DNA of 64,000 nucleotides from Cafeteria roenbergensis (lineage: Eukaryota; Sar; Bigyra; Bicosoecida; Cafeteriaceae): NCBI GenBank assembly GCA_008330645.1, contig VLTN01000072.1, positions 106,446 through 170,445 on the forward strand. The letters run 5' to 3'. This document shows, piece after piece, positions 53,222 to 63,700 of this stretch. The position numbers were made by a program, and so were the translations under genes. The notes beneath the pieces are model-generated. The model made no database searches. It was given only the letters and a program-made list of their open reading frames with translations, and was not told the origin of the DNA. Each line of letters starts with the position of its first letter. Position 1 is the stretch's first letter.

Positions 53222-56209
53222 CCCTGACGCCGCCGCCGGTGCCCTGGACCCCGGCTCTGCCGGCAGGGTATCGCCGTGTGCTGCTGCCTGGCGGTTGCAC
53301 CACGCAACGGCCCTGCAGAGCCGACCCAGCCCACTCTCACCGGCGGGGTCGTCCTCGGGACGAACTTCCGGGTCCGACAGGACCACCACCCGCCCCCGCC
53401 CTCTCCAGACGTCGGGGGCGTCGGGACCCCCGCCCGCGCCCGCATCCAGCTCCAGCCTGCTCCAGGGGGTCAGTCCTGCAGCGGGGACCTCCGCCTGCTG
53501 CGCGAGCCAGCCCACGCCAGCAAGGCCGGCGGAAGCATCGCTCGCGCCCGCCATCCACACGGTGGCCTCGTCCTCGCCATCCGCCTCGCCATCCGCCCCC
53601 GCACCCACGCCGCCAGGTCCCCCGACGGCCATACCCCGCGACGAAGCACCGGCGCAAACGCCCACGGCCGCGTCGGGGATGTTCACTCGCGCAACGCCAG
53701 CGCTGTGCGAAAGCAGAGCCCTGGCGGCAGGGTACCGGAGCGCGCCGCGTAGCCCCAGCACGTGCGCCACCCAGTGCCGGCTCTGCCGGCAGAGCCGCAG
53801 GATCTCACCGCGCAGGGCGAGGAAGCCAGCCTCCCACTCGTCCTGTCCCCGGGCCCGCAGCCGCGGCCCGCAGGCGGCAAGAACGGCCCCGAGGCCGGGG
53901 TCGGACCCGGCAGAGCCGCGGGCACCGGACCCGCTCGTGGCGACGGCGACGGCGGCGGTGGCGGTGGCGGCGCCATCGGTGCGTGCCCTGCCCGCTGTGA
54001 GGGCGGCTGTGGGCACCGGGAGCATCGCGCTGCCGCGTCCGTAGCAGGCGGGGTCCGCGAAACCGCGGTCCGAGCGGCTGTGCCGCCCGAGCAGCGCCTC
54101 TACCCGCAGCACGATGTCGCGCGCCGCGGCCCACCACGCGTCGGGGGCGGGAGGCGCGGGAACGAGCGGCGGCCCGAGGGGGAAGGCGCTGACGTCATCC
54201 AGGCGGCTCTGCAGCTCGCGCACAACGGATGCGCCGATCAGCCTGGCAGAGCCCCCGCTGGAAGAGCAGGGAGCGTCACGGGAGGGCGCCTCCGCGGCCT
54301 CGTCCTTGCGATCCTCGGTGGCCACGCCTGACGCCTCCGCCTCCGCCACTGAGGCTGCCGCGGCTGCTGCTGCCCCGGCCGCTGGCCCGTGCTCTGCCTC
54401 GAGGCCGCACAGCCAGGGGTGGGTGAGCACGCTGCTCCAAGCAGGGATCGGCCGAGGAGGCGGCATGGCAGCGCGGGGGGCCAGCGCCGCTGCGACAGAC
54501 TTGCGCGCCTGCCTCTGGCGCCTGGCCCTCACAGTGTTGCCGGGCCCGGGCGGGGCCTCCGACGACGTCTTGGGCTTGCTCGTTGCCGCCGGGCTGTCAG
54601 ACGTCGCCGGGCCGTCAGACGTAGCCGGGCCGTCAGACGTCGCAGCCGCTGCCCTCGCCCTCGCCCTCGCCGCGCAGCCCAGGGCCGCCCGCGCCCCAGG
54701 CTCCGGATGCAGGAGGGCATCTACCAGGTCCGCTGCCTCCTGCGGCACAAATGCGGGCCATCGCACCGGCTCGGAGGGCCCGTGGGCGCGCACCGCGCAC
54801 ATGGCGAGGTAGGGGCTGCCGCGCGAGAACGGCGATCGACCAAGAAGCAGAGCCGCCGCTGTCGCCCCCACGGCAAAGAGATCCGTTGCAAGCCACTTGA
54901 CGAGCTCCGCGTCGGCTTCACGGGGGCCGTCGGCGCGGGCAGCTCCGTCGGGCGAGCGTGAGCCGCCCGGCGACGCGCTCGCGGGCGGCCCCGGGGAGGA
55001 GGCGAGCGCCGGCGCGGGGAGGGACCCGCGGATGACCTCGGGCGCCATGTACTCTGGCGTGCCGACGAATGCGGACGGAACGGCCCACGGCCGTGTCAGG
55101 TCGGCGCAGGTGCCGAAGTCAACGACGACGAGGCGGTGAGCCTCGCGCCGGGGCCAGGCCGCCCGGGCGCCGTCGGTGGCGGCGGCGGATACAGGGGCGG
55201 GGGCGGAGGACCCCGCCCCGACCTGCAGCTGCGTTTGCGACGGCGGCCCCGTCCGAGGCGGCGGCTGCCGGGGCGGCGGCGACGGCTGCGCGAAGGGTCC
55301 ACGCTCGGCCCCTGAGGCGAGCCGGACGTTCTCGGGCTTGATGTCCCTGTGAGCAACGCCCCTGACATGCAGCTCGCGGACCGCGTGGACGAGCTGCCAC
55401 GCCCAGTGCCTCGCCTCGGTCGGGCAGAGGGGCATTGGCCGGCCGCCGTGCTGCGTCCGGGACCAGAGCTCTCCCCCCGCGAGGGCCTCCATGAGGAGGA
55501 AGACGCGGCTCTCGTCCGCAAACGTGGCTGCGAGCCGCACCGTGCCCAGCGGGGGCGGAACGCGCCTGGCAGCGGGCGGCGGGTGGCCGACGCTTGGCAG
55601 GTGGGGTGAGAGCCGAGAGAGCACGTCGCGCTCCGTGAGGACCTCGGCCCTGGCGAAGGGGTGCCGGTGCTCGAGCTTGGCAAGGGCGTCCTTCTTCACC
55701 TCCTTGAGCGCGTACTGGTGGCCCGTAGAGCGGTGCGTGGCCGGGAACACCGCGCTAAAGTTGCCGGCGCCATACTGCGCCGCAGACACGGCGAAATCGT
55801 CGATGCTCGGCTTGCCCCCCGACGCTGCCAGCTCCAGCACTGCGGAGATGCGGGAAGGGGGCGGCGGGGAGGGCCCAACGTGGAGGGAGGGTGAGGGTGA
55901 GGGGGGGGGGTGTTGCGGGCGTCAGGCTGGCGCACGCGCAGCACCAGGCAGCTCGAACACTGACGCAGCCGGCCACACCGCCTCGGACGCGCCCAACATC
56001 GGACCATCACGCCCGAGAGGTCGCGCTGGGACACCGGTAGCCCCAGCAAACCGCTTCTGCACGCGCCGCCAGTCGTCTAGGCCGCCGACGTGGCGGCCAG
56101 ACCTCGGCCACGCAACGCCCGCGCTAAACTCACCCGTTTGGCCTCGCGCCCGTGCCGCCGGGCCTGACGGCCGTCGCCGGGGCGGCATGGGCGGAGCGGC
56201 GCTTGCCAT
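51917..56209 (-). CDS. PDK1-like AGC protein kinase with long C-terminal extension
   Basis: Exon 1 (56209-56134) and exon 2 (55839-51917), phase 1 across a 294-bp intron (GTGAGT...CCGCAG), give 1332 residues. The kinase domain spans about residues 45-500: glycine loop GAGNFSAVFPA, VAIK lysine in YALKEVKK, HRDIKPEN (about 190), DFGTC (about 267), the activation segment SAFVGTPEYMAPEVI and a terminal HPWLCGLE. The order and the SAFVGTPEYMAPE activation loop resemble PDK1, which phosphorylates other AGC kinases. Low-complexity inserts enlarge the domain. The ~830-residue C-terminal part contains a beta-rich region (RGRVVVLSDPEVRPED) and short repeats (Asp-Thr run; TSDGPA repeats), but I cannot see a PH domain. 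The 5' region is interrupted 92 bp upstream by a transposon. Confidence 0.82.
53181..53221. repeat. (GGTGTC)n hexanucleotide coding Asp-Thr repeat
   Basis: About five perfect hexanucleotides preceded by variants, coding a DTDTDTDTDT run in the kinase C-terminal extension. Confidence 0.9.
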
Positions 56210-56300
56210 GGGCAGCGAGAGCTGCGCGGTGCGGCGGCGCATCGGCCGCGGGGCAGAGTCAGGTCCAGGTCGCGGCAGCCAGAGGCGAACCATCCGGTTG

Positions 56301-56337
56301 CAGAGCACCAAAATGGTTGCGGAATGCACATCGCGAC
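56301..56337 (+). repeat. Left terminal inverted repeat (candidate)
   Basis: Starts CAGAGCACC and continues through AAAATGGTTGCGG. Its reverse complement aligns with 59566-59600, with a 4-bp gap and a few mismatches. Confidence 0.5.
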
Positions 56338-56432
56338 TTTGACGGGCCCATGCTCGCCACCAAGGCAGCGGATCGGCGGCGGCCCTGCCCCAAACCAAGA
56401 CGCACACTGCTCACGTTGGGTGGGGGAGGAAG

Positions 56433-59237
56433 AAGCTCCAAGAAGTCGGGGAATACCTCGCAAAGTTGGTCGAAAGTTCAGCACATCTCTCTTGGCCGTC
56501 CATATGCGAGGCCACAGGGGTTCCCGAGTCCACCATCCGGTCGAAATATGACAACGTGCGGAGCTGGACCGTGCCTGTACTGCGGGCGCGGGCGGCCGAG
56601 CTGTCCTACCGGCCTGACTCGACGGTGGACCACGAGTGGGTTGTAGTGAGTCCGCTCGCTGCCCGCCTTGCAGACCTGCCCATGAGACGCAGCCCATGGA
56701 CATTGTGTATTTTGTGTGTGTTTATGTTGCAGTCGTCGTTGTACGGCGATATCACTCTGCTGCGGAGCGCGATGCCCGGAGACAGCTTGGCCGTCATTCG
56801 CACTGCATGCGCCTGCGCGCGCAGCAACTGCTTGCAGCTGCTCTTGACGGAAGGAGATGATCAGCCAGTCAAAGCGGGTCTCAGCCCACCGGCGCTGGAC
56901 GCCCTGGTCAGGCGCTACACCGAGGAAGAGACGACCGACCCTTTTGGCAAGAGGCTGTGGCGGCGAATGTCACGGCGTAGGGAGTTCTCCCGCTTGCAGC
57001 TGTTGCACACGACGGCGAAGGCCGGGTCGCGCAGCGACGCGGAGCAGCTTTCAGCTGCGGAATCCTACACTGAGATGTTGAGTTCTGAGCTTGCTCGTGT
57101 CGGGAGGTGCCGAGATGTGTACCAACTGGACGAAGTGTGCCTGCAGTGGCTTCGCATGGACGAGAGGTTCTTGTCACTTGCAGAGACTCGTCGTCGCATG
57201 GACCAGGTCAAGCTGGGCGGCACGCGGGAGTCGATTACCATGCTTCCGATCAACAACTGCGAGTCCACCCGCTGCGTCATTTGGGTTGCCAAGAGCACCA
57301 AGGCCGCGGACGACGCACGCAGGCAACTAGCCGCTGGGACACTGCTGGCACCGACGGTCGAAGCAGCGGAGGGCCTCAGCAGAGCATCGAAGGGCTCCGT
57401 TCGCGTGCTCTCTGCCGGCACGGACTCGCCCGTACCCCCGCCATGCAGCCCCTCAGGTCCCCTGGGCACCTTTGAACAGACGTCAGAGATTCATCTCACA
57501 TCCTAAGACCATGCCGTGGTCATTAAGGAGCCGGCTGATCATGCCGACGACGGTGACGACGACGACTGCGACGCTGACTCAAGTGCCGCTGACGACACGA
57601 TTGATGATGACAACGGCGACGGAGCGCCTCCCCCGCCCGCCATGACAGCAACAGCAGCATCTGCCGCTGTGGCAGGGGCGACTCCGGCGCGGTGCTTGCG
57701 TAGCTCGACAGGAACGAGGCGCCGGAAATCGGGCGAGCCGCAGCGCAGAGCCGCTGTCATGTCGGTGAAGCACATGCCCAGTCTGGCTACCGTCTCCCAA
57801 ATGCACACGGATGGCACCCTACACCTGTTCTTCGCCTCCAGCAACGGCTGGGTGACTCGGTCCATCTTCAGGGAGGCCATGCATCGCTGGACGGCGTGGG
57901 AGCAGATTCAAGACTCGGACTGGGAGAAACGGCCCAAACTCTTGCTGATGGACGGCCACGCGGCACACACCGACGTTGCGTCTATCAAGCATCTTCAGGA
58001 CGTAGGCATGCGGTGTGCCGTGCCTCCTGGCGCCTCCTCGCACATGTGGCAAGTTTTGGACAACGGGCCGATCGGCGTCTTTCGCAAGGAGTTCGCGCGA
58101 ATCCGCTTGGGGGCCGCGGCTGCTACTCTTACGGGTGCTGTGCCTTGCCCTGCGACCATTATTGGGCTCCGCCAGGGCGTTACCAGCCCCAAAGTGTTCG
58201 CCGAGCTGGAGGTCGATTCGGGCGAGGGCAAAACAAGCGGCATTTTTGTTCGACTCAAGGACGCTCGCAAGACGAAAGTGCACCCCTCTGACACGCTGTG
58301 TGCAGGGTACCACGCCTGGGTCGCGGCGGCGACTCCGGCCGTGCTTGCTGGCGGCTTCGCTCGAACTGGGACTTTCGCCAAGGGCTTCACGCCCGACTCA
58401 AAGCCCACCTGCGACCCTGAAAAGATCCTCGAACGCATGGAGGCTCACCGTGGCGGCTATGACCGCGATGCCATCGCCGCTGCGGTGGTAGAGCGGGCAG
58501 TGCAGTTGACCTCGGACAAGTCTGTTTTGACGCCCGAGTTCACCAGTCGCATGAAGAAGGAGCTGGACATCATTCGGGTGGCGACGAACTACGGTTTCGC
58601 CGACGACGTCGACGGTCCAAATCGAGCCAGACGCATGGCTTTAGACCTAGATAATCGCCAATTAGTCGCCCGGACGACAGACAGCCTTTTGACGGGCAAC
58701 GAGCGCTACGAGCGGCACCAAAGACAGCTCGACGTCACCGACGCGCATGTCAATCAGATCGAGGCCCAGGCCCGTGCTGACCATGTCCTGAAGTCGCTCA
58801 GGGGGTTGCTGGAGCAGGCCAAGCGGGCCAATGCGAAGGCTCGAACCACTTTGAAGACGATTTCTGGCACGGATGTGGCCCAGCAGGCATCCACGTCCCT
58901 GGCGATGATCGATTCTGTGCTTAACACCCAGGCAGCACCGACCAAGGCGGCGTTGAAGCGAGACTTGCATCTCGACTCTCCAGCGGCGAGCCTGGTGATG
59001 GACAAGCTCCGTCTCGTCAAGCAGCTGGTGTTCGTGGGTCTTCAGGTTGCCTCCGTGTCAGGAGCGCTCGCTCCTACCCCTCCTTCACCAGGTGGGGCGC
59101 CTGCACCGGCGGAAACGCGCGCGCAAAGTCCACAAGCCACCAGCGCGCCGTCTCCTTCCCCCGCGCCCACTGTTAGGGCGAGCAAGCGAGCCAGAAGCCC
59201 GTCAGCACGGGCACTGGCCGCACAAATGCGTCTCTGA
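56433..59237 (+). pseudogene. Pogo/Tigger-like DDE transposase, interrupted
   Basis: Would bind transposon ends and cut and paste them. Near the start WPSICEATGVPESTIRSKYD is a pipsqueak-type helix-turn-helix. The DDE_1 catalytic core follows: first Asp in VYQLDEVCLQWLR (about 57120), second in LLLMDGHAAH (about 57955), third in QVLDNGPIGVFRKEF (about 58060), the DDD spacing of pogo-type enzymes. A probable 87-nt intron (56646-56732, GTGAGT...TTGCAG) keeps the frame. A TAA at 57504-57506 separates the first Asp from the second, with the same frame open on both sides and an Asp-rich linker after it. No in-frame ATG lies upstream of the HTH back to a stop near 56340. A missed second intron or 5' exon is the alternative to decay. 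Confidence 0.7.
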
Positions 59238-59565
59238 CATGTTGTTGAGGGTTTTGTGCTTGAATATTGTGCTGTTGTTCCTGGCCGGTACTCGCCAACC
59301 GAAGGCTTGACGGCCTGGCTGGCACCGCAATCCCACGCAAATTATACTCGCTCCAGACGTCCGCTGCCTAGCTGGACCAAGGGGAGGGTCTCACGCGCAG
59401 CGGCGGGAGACTTTTCAACCTGCCTCGGAGAAGCGCGTCGGAAACGGATTGCCGCATCCGTTGGACGCTGCCCCGGCCGTGCGCTCGAGCCTTGCCGCCA
59501 CCTACACTACAAAGGGCACCCGTGGGTGCCAAAAGAACCGACCGGGGCCTTGAGCTGGGCGCGAG

Positions 59566-59600
59566 AAATGCAAACTGTAACCATTTGGTCACGTGCTCTG
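59566..59600 (-). repeat. Right terminal inverted repeat (candidate)
   Basis: The reverse complement begins CAGAGCACGTGACCAAATGG and pairs with the left end at 56301. The flanking words GAAATGCAAA (59567) and TTTGCATTTC (59611) form a second, palindromic pair around it. Confidence 0.5.
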
Positions 59601-59840
59601 CCAGGGCATTTTGCATTTCCCGTCGTAGCTGGCGGGGACCGCACTCAATCTGACAGCCCGTGCGGCTACGCGCCCGAAATGCGACGGGACGCGACTTGGT
59701 GACGCTTACGGGGGAGCCAAGGGACTCGGTCAGTACTTTTTCAAAACAAACTGCAACCGGACGGTAAAGCTTTGGCCGGCGGCAGTCGCAGGGCCTTGCA
59801 GCGAGGCGCGCTTGGGCCACCACATGCAGCTGAGGGATCG
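59601..59840. other. Spacer between transposon end and retrotransposon fragment
   Basis: No domain or repeat recognised. It may include the 5' junction of the truncated retrotransposon. Confidence 0.4.
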
Positions 59841-60593
59841 ATGCTGACGCACGGGGTGTGTGCGGCGCCACCGCATCGGAGCCTCCGAGGCGCAGGGCTC
59901 GGCCCTCCCGACGGCGCGGCGCTGAACGCTCCGAGTGTGATGGTTCTGGACGCCACCGCGAGAGGCACCGTCCACATCGGCGGGGTCTCGGGCGTGGCAC
60001 ACCACCTGGCGCGTTGCCGCTGCGGCAAGGGCTCCACCATCCGGGCGCACAACGACGTCCGCGACGTCCTGCACGCGGCCGTGCGCTCGGCGGGGCTGCA
60101 GTCGGTGGTGGAGCCCTCCAGCTGGCAGGACGGGCACACGCGCTTCGGATCCCAGCCGGGGTCCAGCGAGGCCGCGCGCAAGCGACCGGACCTGCGGGTG
60201 CACGTTGACTTCGAGACCACCTATCTCGTCGACGTGCAGATCACCTCGGCGGTGAGCAAGTCCTACGTGACGCAGGGCCTGCAGAGCATGGACGCCTTTC
60301 TCGAGCGCCGTGAGAGTGACAAGATGAGGGAGTACAAGAAGAGCTCAGCTACAAAGGACAACTTGAGCTCCATTGTGCCCTTCGTCGTCACGACCACGGG
60401 ACGCATGGGATCGGCGGCGTTCGCCTTCCTCAAGAAGGTGGCGGACACGGCCTTCGTTGACAGGCCGAGGGAGCGTGCGCGCTGGGCCTTCCGCTGGCTG
60501 TCGAGGCTGAACGAGGTCATCGCCAAGGGACTGGCGACCCAGCTGATCGGGCAGGCGCAGTACCTGCGACAGCAGGTGGAGCGCATGCGGTGA
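59841..60593 (+). mobile_element. 5'-truncated non-LTR retrotransposon: C-terminal endonuclease region
   Basis: The open frame codes ~250 residues that match only the last part of LINE-type polyproteins with a restriction-like endonuclease. A Cys/His element (RCRCGKG...RAHNDVRD) leads into a PD-(D/E)xK-type core (KRPDLRVHV, then YLVDVQITSA). The typical end of such proteins follows (IVPFVVTTTGRMGSAAFAFL, a helix, and a final basic LRQQVERMR). No reverse transcriptase domain lies upstream, so this is a dead 5'-truncated copy, as expected from incomplete target-primed reverse transcription. About 100 bp of GT-rich sequence with TTGG words after the stop probably belongs to its 3' UTR. A domesticated stand-alone gene is less likely. 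Confidence 0.7.
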
Positions 60594-60770
60594 GCAGGGG
60601 CGGCTGAGTGGCGACTCGTGGCGGTGTGATGGGAGGGATCTGGGATTGGGCTTGGGACTTTGGCGTGGTTGGTGATTGATTGGCGATGGACGTGCTGGAT
60701 TGGTTCTTGGTGAGTCTGTGGATCGAGTGTGTGGCATGGCGATGCGAGTTATTGCCCTCCCCAACGATGT

Positions 60771-63700
60771 TCATTCGGCGCTGCTGGGCAACTCGATCCC
60801 ACACACACTCAACGCATCTTCCATATCTTTCGTCATCAACTTTCGCAGGACCATGCTGTCTGCCGGCAGCCGCAGGTCCCACACCTGGACGCTCCGTGGC
60901 TTCTCTGCGGCGCTGCCAGTGGCGCTTGGCTCGCCTTCTTCGAGAACGAAGGTCTCCGGTGACTCGGGAATCCGGAACAGGTCGGCTTTGCAGCCTTGTG
61001 GGGTCTCCTTGATAACCTTCGTGGTGATGACGGACGAGCACACGACCATTTCGGTGCATCCCTTGGCAATGTCATTGTCCATGATTCTGGCTATCAGCGA
61101 CCGCTTGCCGGGGATGTCGCTCCAGGCCTTGCGGGGCTCAGGACTTGGAACGACGGCAGTCCGTAGCTCCGTCGCCATGTTGAACATGCCAGTCTGCAAC
61201 TTCGCCGCTGTCGCGGCAGTCATCTCCTTCGGCGCACCGGACAGCGAAGGCTCAAATGCCTTGGACTGGAGCAGAAGGACGTAAACGCAGTCCTTGACCG
61301 CGAACACAACCATGACGTCCACGCCGCCCCAGTCATGCCGATGCTTGAGGAGCTGCCACGGCTTGATCGGCTCATCGTCCTTGTCAGCCGCCACAACTTT
61401 GGGATCCTTGCTTGTGCCTCCCCACACCATGATTGGCTCCAGAGGTGGCGGCGAAGGAAGCGACTCTCCACCCTTGGCGACATGGCGATGGTTGACCAGT
61501 TCAGCAGCGGCGCTATCCGTCGAGGCTGTTGCGGCAAGCCGCTCCATCAGCCGACTGGAGCACTCTCGCCCTGGCGCAAACCTAGCCATGCAAGCCGACA
61601 CGAACGCCTGGAAACCACTGTGGAGCAGCTCGGCAGCCAGCAAGCGCTCGAAGTGGTCGCTCAAAATTTTGCTTGCAGGGCTGACCAGGGCCATCATCTC
61701 AACCGCGGTCAGAGAGGATCCAGCGAGAACCAGATGCACTGCAAAGGACCTCCACGCTTGACCGGGCATGACGAACGAGCTTGTGAGAGTCCGGCCCCGA
61801 AAGAAGCCGACTTCATGCCAAAAGTCTGCAGCCGCTTCGATGTCAGCACGTAGCCGTTGCATGCTTCTGCTGCTGCTGCTGAAAGACGACTCGAACTTCA
61901 TCAGCTCCTTGGTGTGCGCCGCGTCGTCCCCAAAGAGACGCTGCGACGCTGACAGCGCCCGCGCTCAGGAGCGACTTGAGGGACACGTATTCCAACGAGG
62001 TTTCGACGGTTGAGCTCGACTGTCCAACATGCGCCCCAGCAGCCGTTGCCAGCCCAGTGCTTGCGTCGGATGCTTCCGGCTTGAGCTTCCCGAGGGCAGC
62101 CAACCCGACTGCCTTCAGGAGGACCCGGCGCGCGGGGACACGCTCGGAAGTAACGAAGAGCTGCCTGAATCGTCGAAACTGATCACTGAGGGCAGCTTCG
62201 GCCGCCCTTGCTCTGCCGCCTTGGACAACTTCGCCCCACCGCAGCTGAAGGAGAGCCCGAGGGCTGCCGTTGGTTGCCGTCACCAAGGGCGCGACGATTG
62301 CATGAGCCTCATCGTCCGACGCAGGCAAAGTTTCCATGAAGCGCCTCAAATGCGCAGAGTGCTGCCTCCAGGATGTCCGCAGGAAGCTCAGTCCCTCAGA
62401 TTCCTCGAGATAGGGGACCGGATCGAGAACGCTCAACTTGCTCACGTTGAATCCATGCCTGTACGGCCTGAAGGGGAAGCTGGGTGCCACTGCGTCCCCG
62501 AACTCAGGCATACTCAAGAGTCCGTCGCGCATTGCAGCGCCGTGCATGTTGTATTGCTGCGTCACCACTGCATCAGATTCCATTCCACTGACGAGGCGAG
62601 GAAGGACAGCTGAGCTGCCAGTGATCACCATCCTCATCGGGATGTTCGAGGTGTAAAAACGCTCCACCAGGTTTACAAACTTGCTGAGCACGCCGCTGTG
62701 AAAGAAGTAATTCTGGCTTTCGTCGAAGCACAAGGTCATGCTGATCCTAGGAGAGCGCTCATGCCCATCGAGCATGTCTCCCAGCATTCCTATGCTGGTT
62801 AATTCAATGGCAGTTGTTTGCGCTTTGCCCATCGTCCTGATGCGGTGTGCGGCGACCTCCAGCCCAGACTTGCCACCCAGGTGGGCGTCGAGGTACCCCA
62901 GCCGCAGCATGGCTCTCCACACCACGTTGTGCGGATCCCGGGCTGGACCTTCAGCGAGTTCGAGGTTGTCCGTTGAGTGCTTGTCACCCAGTCTGCCGCC
63001 AGCCTGCTCCGGTCCGGCATATGGGCGCAGCAAGATCACAGTGCTTCGCTCTTCGCCGTGAGCGGCTCCCAGAAACGCGTTGGCGAAACCCATCGAGAGC
63101 AGCGTCTGCGTTTTGCCGGCGCCACGGGGCCCCGTGAACAGGAAAGAGTTGCCTTGTGAATTCGGCTCGGAGCACTTGAATGCTTGGCTGATGCAAGAGA
63201 CGCCCGTCTCTGGGCTCCTCATGAAGTAAACGTCAGGACGTAGGTTCTCCGCAACTTTGGCAGTCGGGCCTCCTTCAGCCAGAAACACCGGGGACAGGCC
63301 GTAGCCGTGCAGTGCAGGATGTCAAAGAGTGCGGGCTGGCTGGCCAGCCAGCTGAGGTCATGGCACGACTTGAGCGTGTTTATCAGGCAGTCTGCCACAG
63401 TCTGGAGGCCAGCTGGAGTCAGATCCTCCTGCGGGACTGCAGCGCCAGTCTCCTTTGCCAGCTTGCAGGCGTTGTCGACAGACTGCTGCTTGAGCCGCCT
63501 GCTGAGGCGAACGACTTCCGGTGGCAGACCTGCCATCACCGGGCTGTCGGGTGGCAGCCTGCTGACCAGCGCTGCCTGAACTCGCAGGATGAGCACATCC
63601 AAGAGGGCTTTGCCTTGCCGTCCGTTGATGACCAATAGGCAGCTGTCCAAAAGCGAAGCCAGCGTGTGAGCCGGAGCAAGCCGGAGTTCCTGCTCCTCGG

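Larger units (their letters stand above)
56301..59600 (+). mobile_element. Pogo/Tigger-like DNA transposon, probably decayed
   Basis: A ~3.3-kb segment, visibly less GC-rich than the gene block, encoding an HTH-psq plus DDE-type transposase. It is bounded by imperfect inverted repeats that start CAGAGCAC on each side. I could not identify a clean TA target-site duplication, so the exact ends are provisional. Confidence 0.6.

Noticed and set aside
57504-57506. Programmed stop-codon readthrough in the transposase
   Set aside because: Possible in principle, but no readthrough-promoting context or downstream structure is evident. Mutation or a missed intron is simpler.
59256-59702. Plus-strand open frame of ~148 codons after the transposase stop
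   Set aside because: No domain, and it crosses the transposon's right inverted repeat and the flanking palindrome; probably non-coding.
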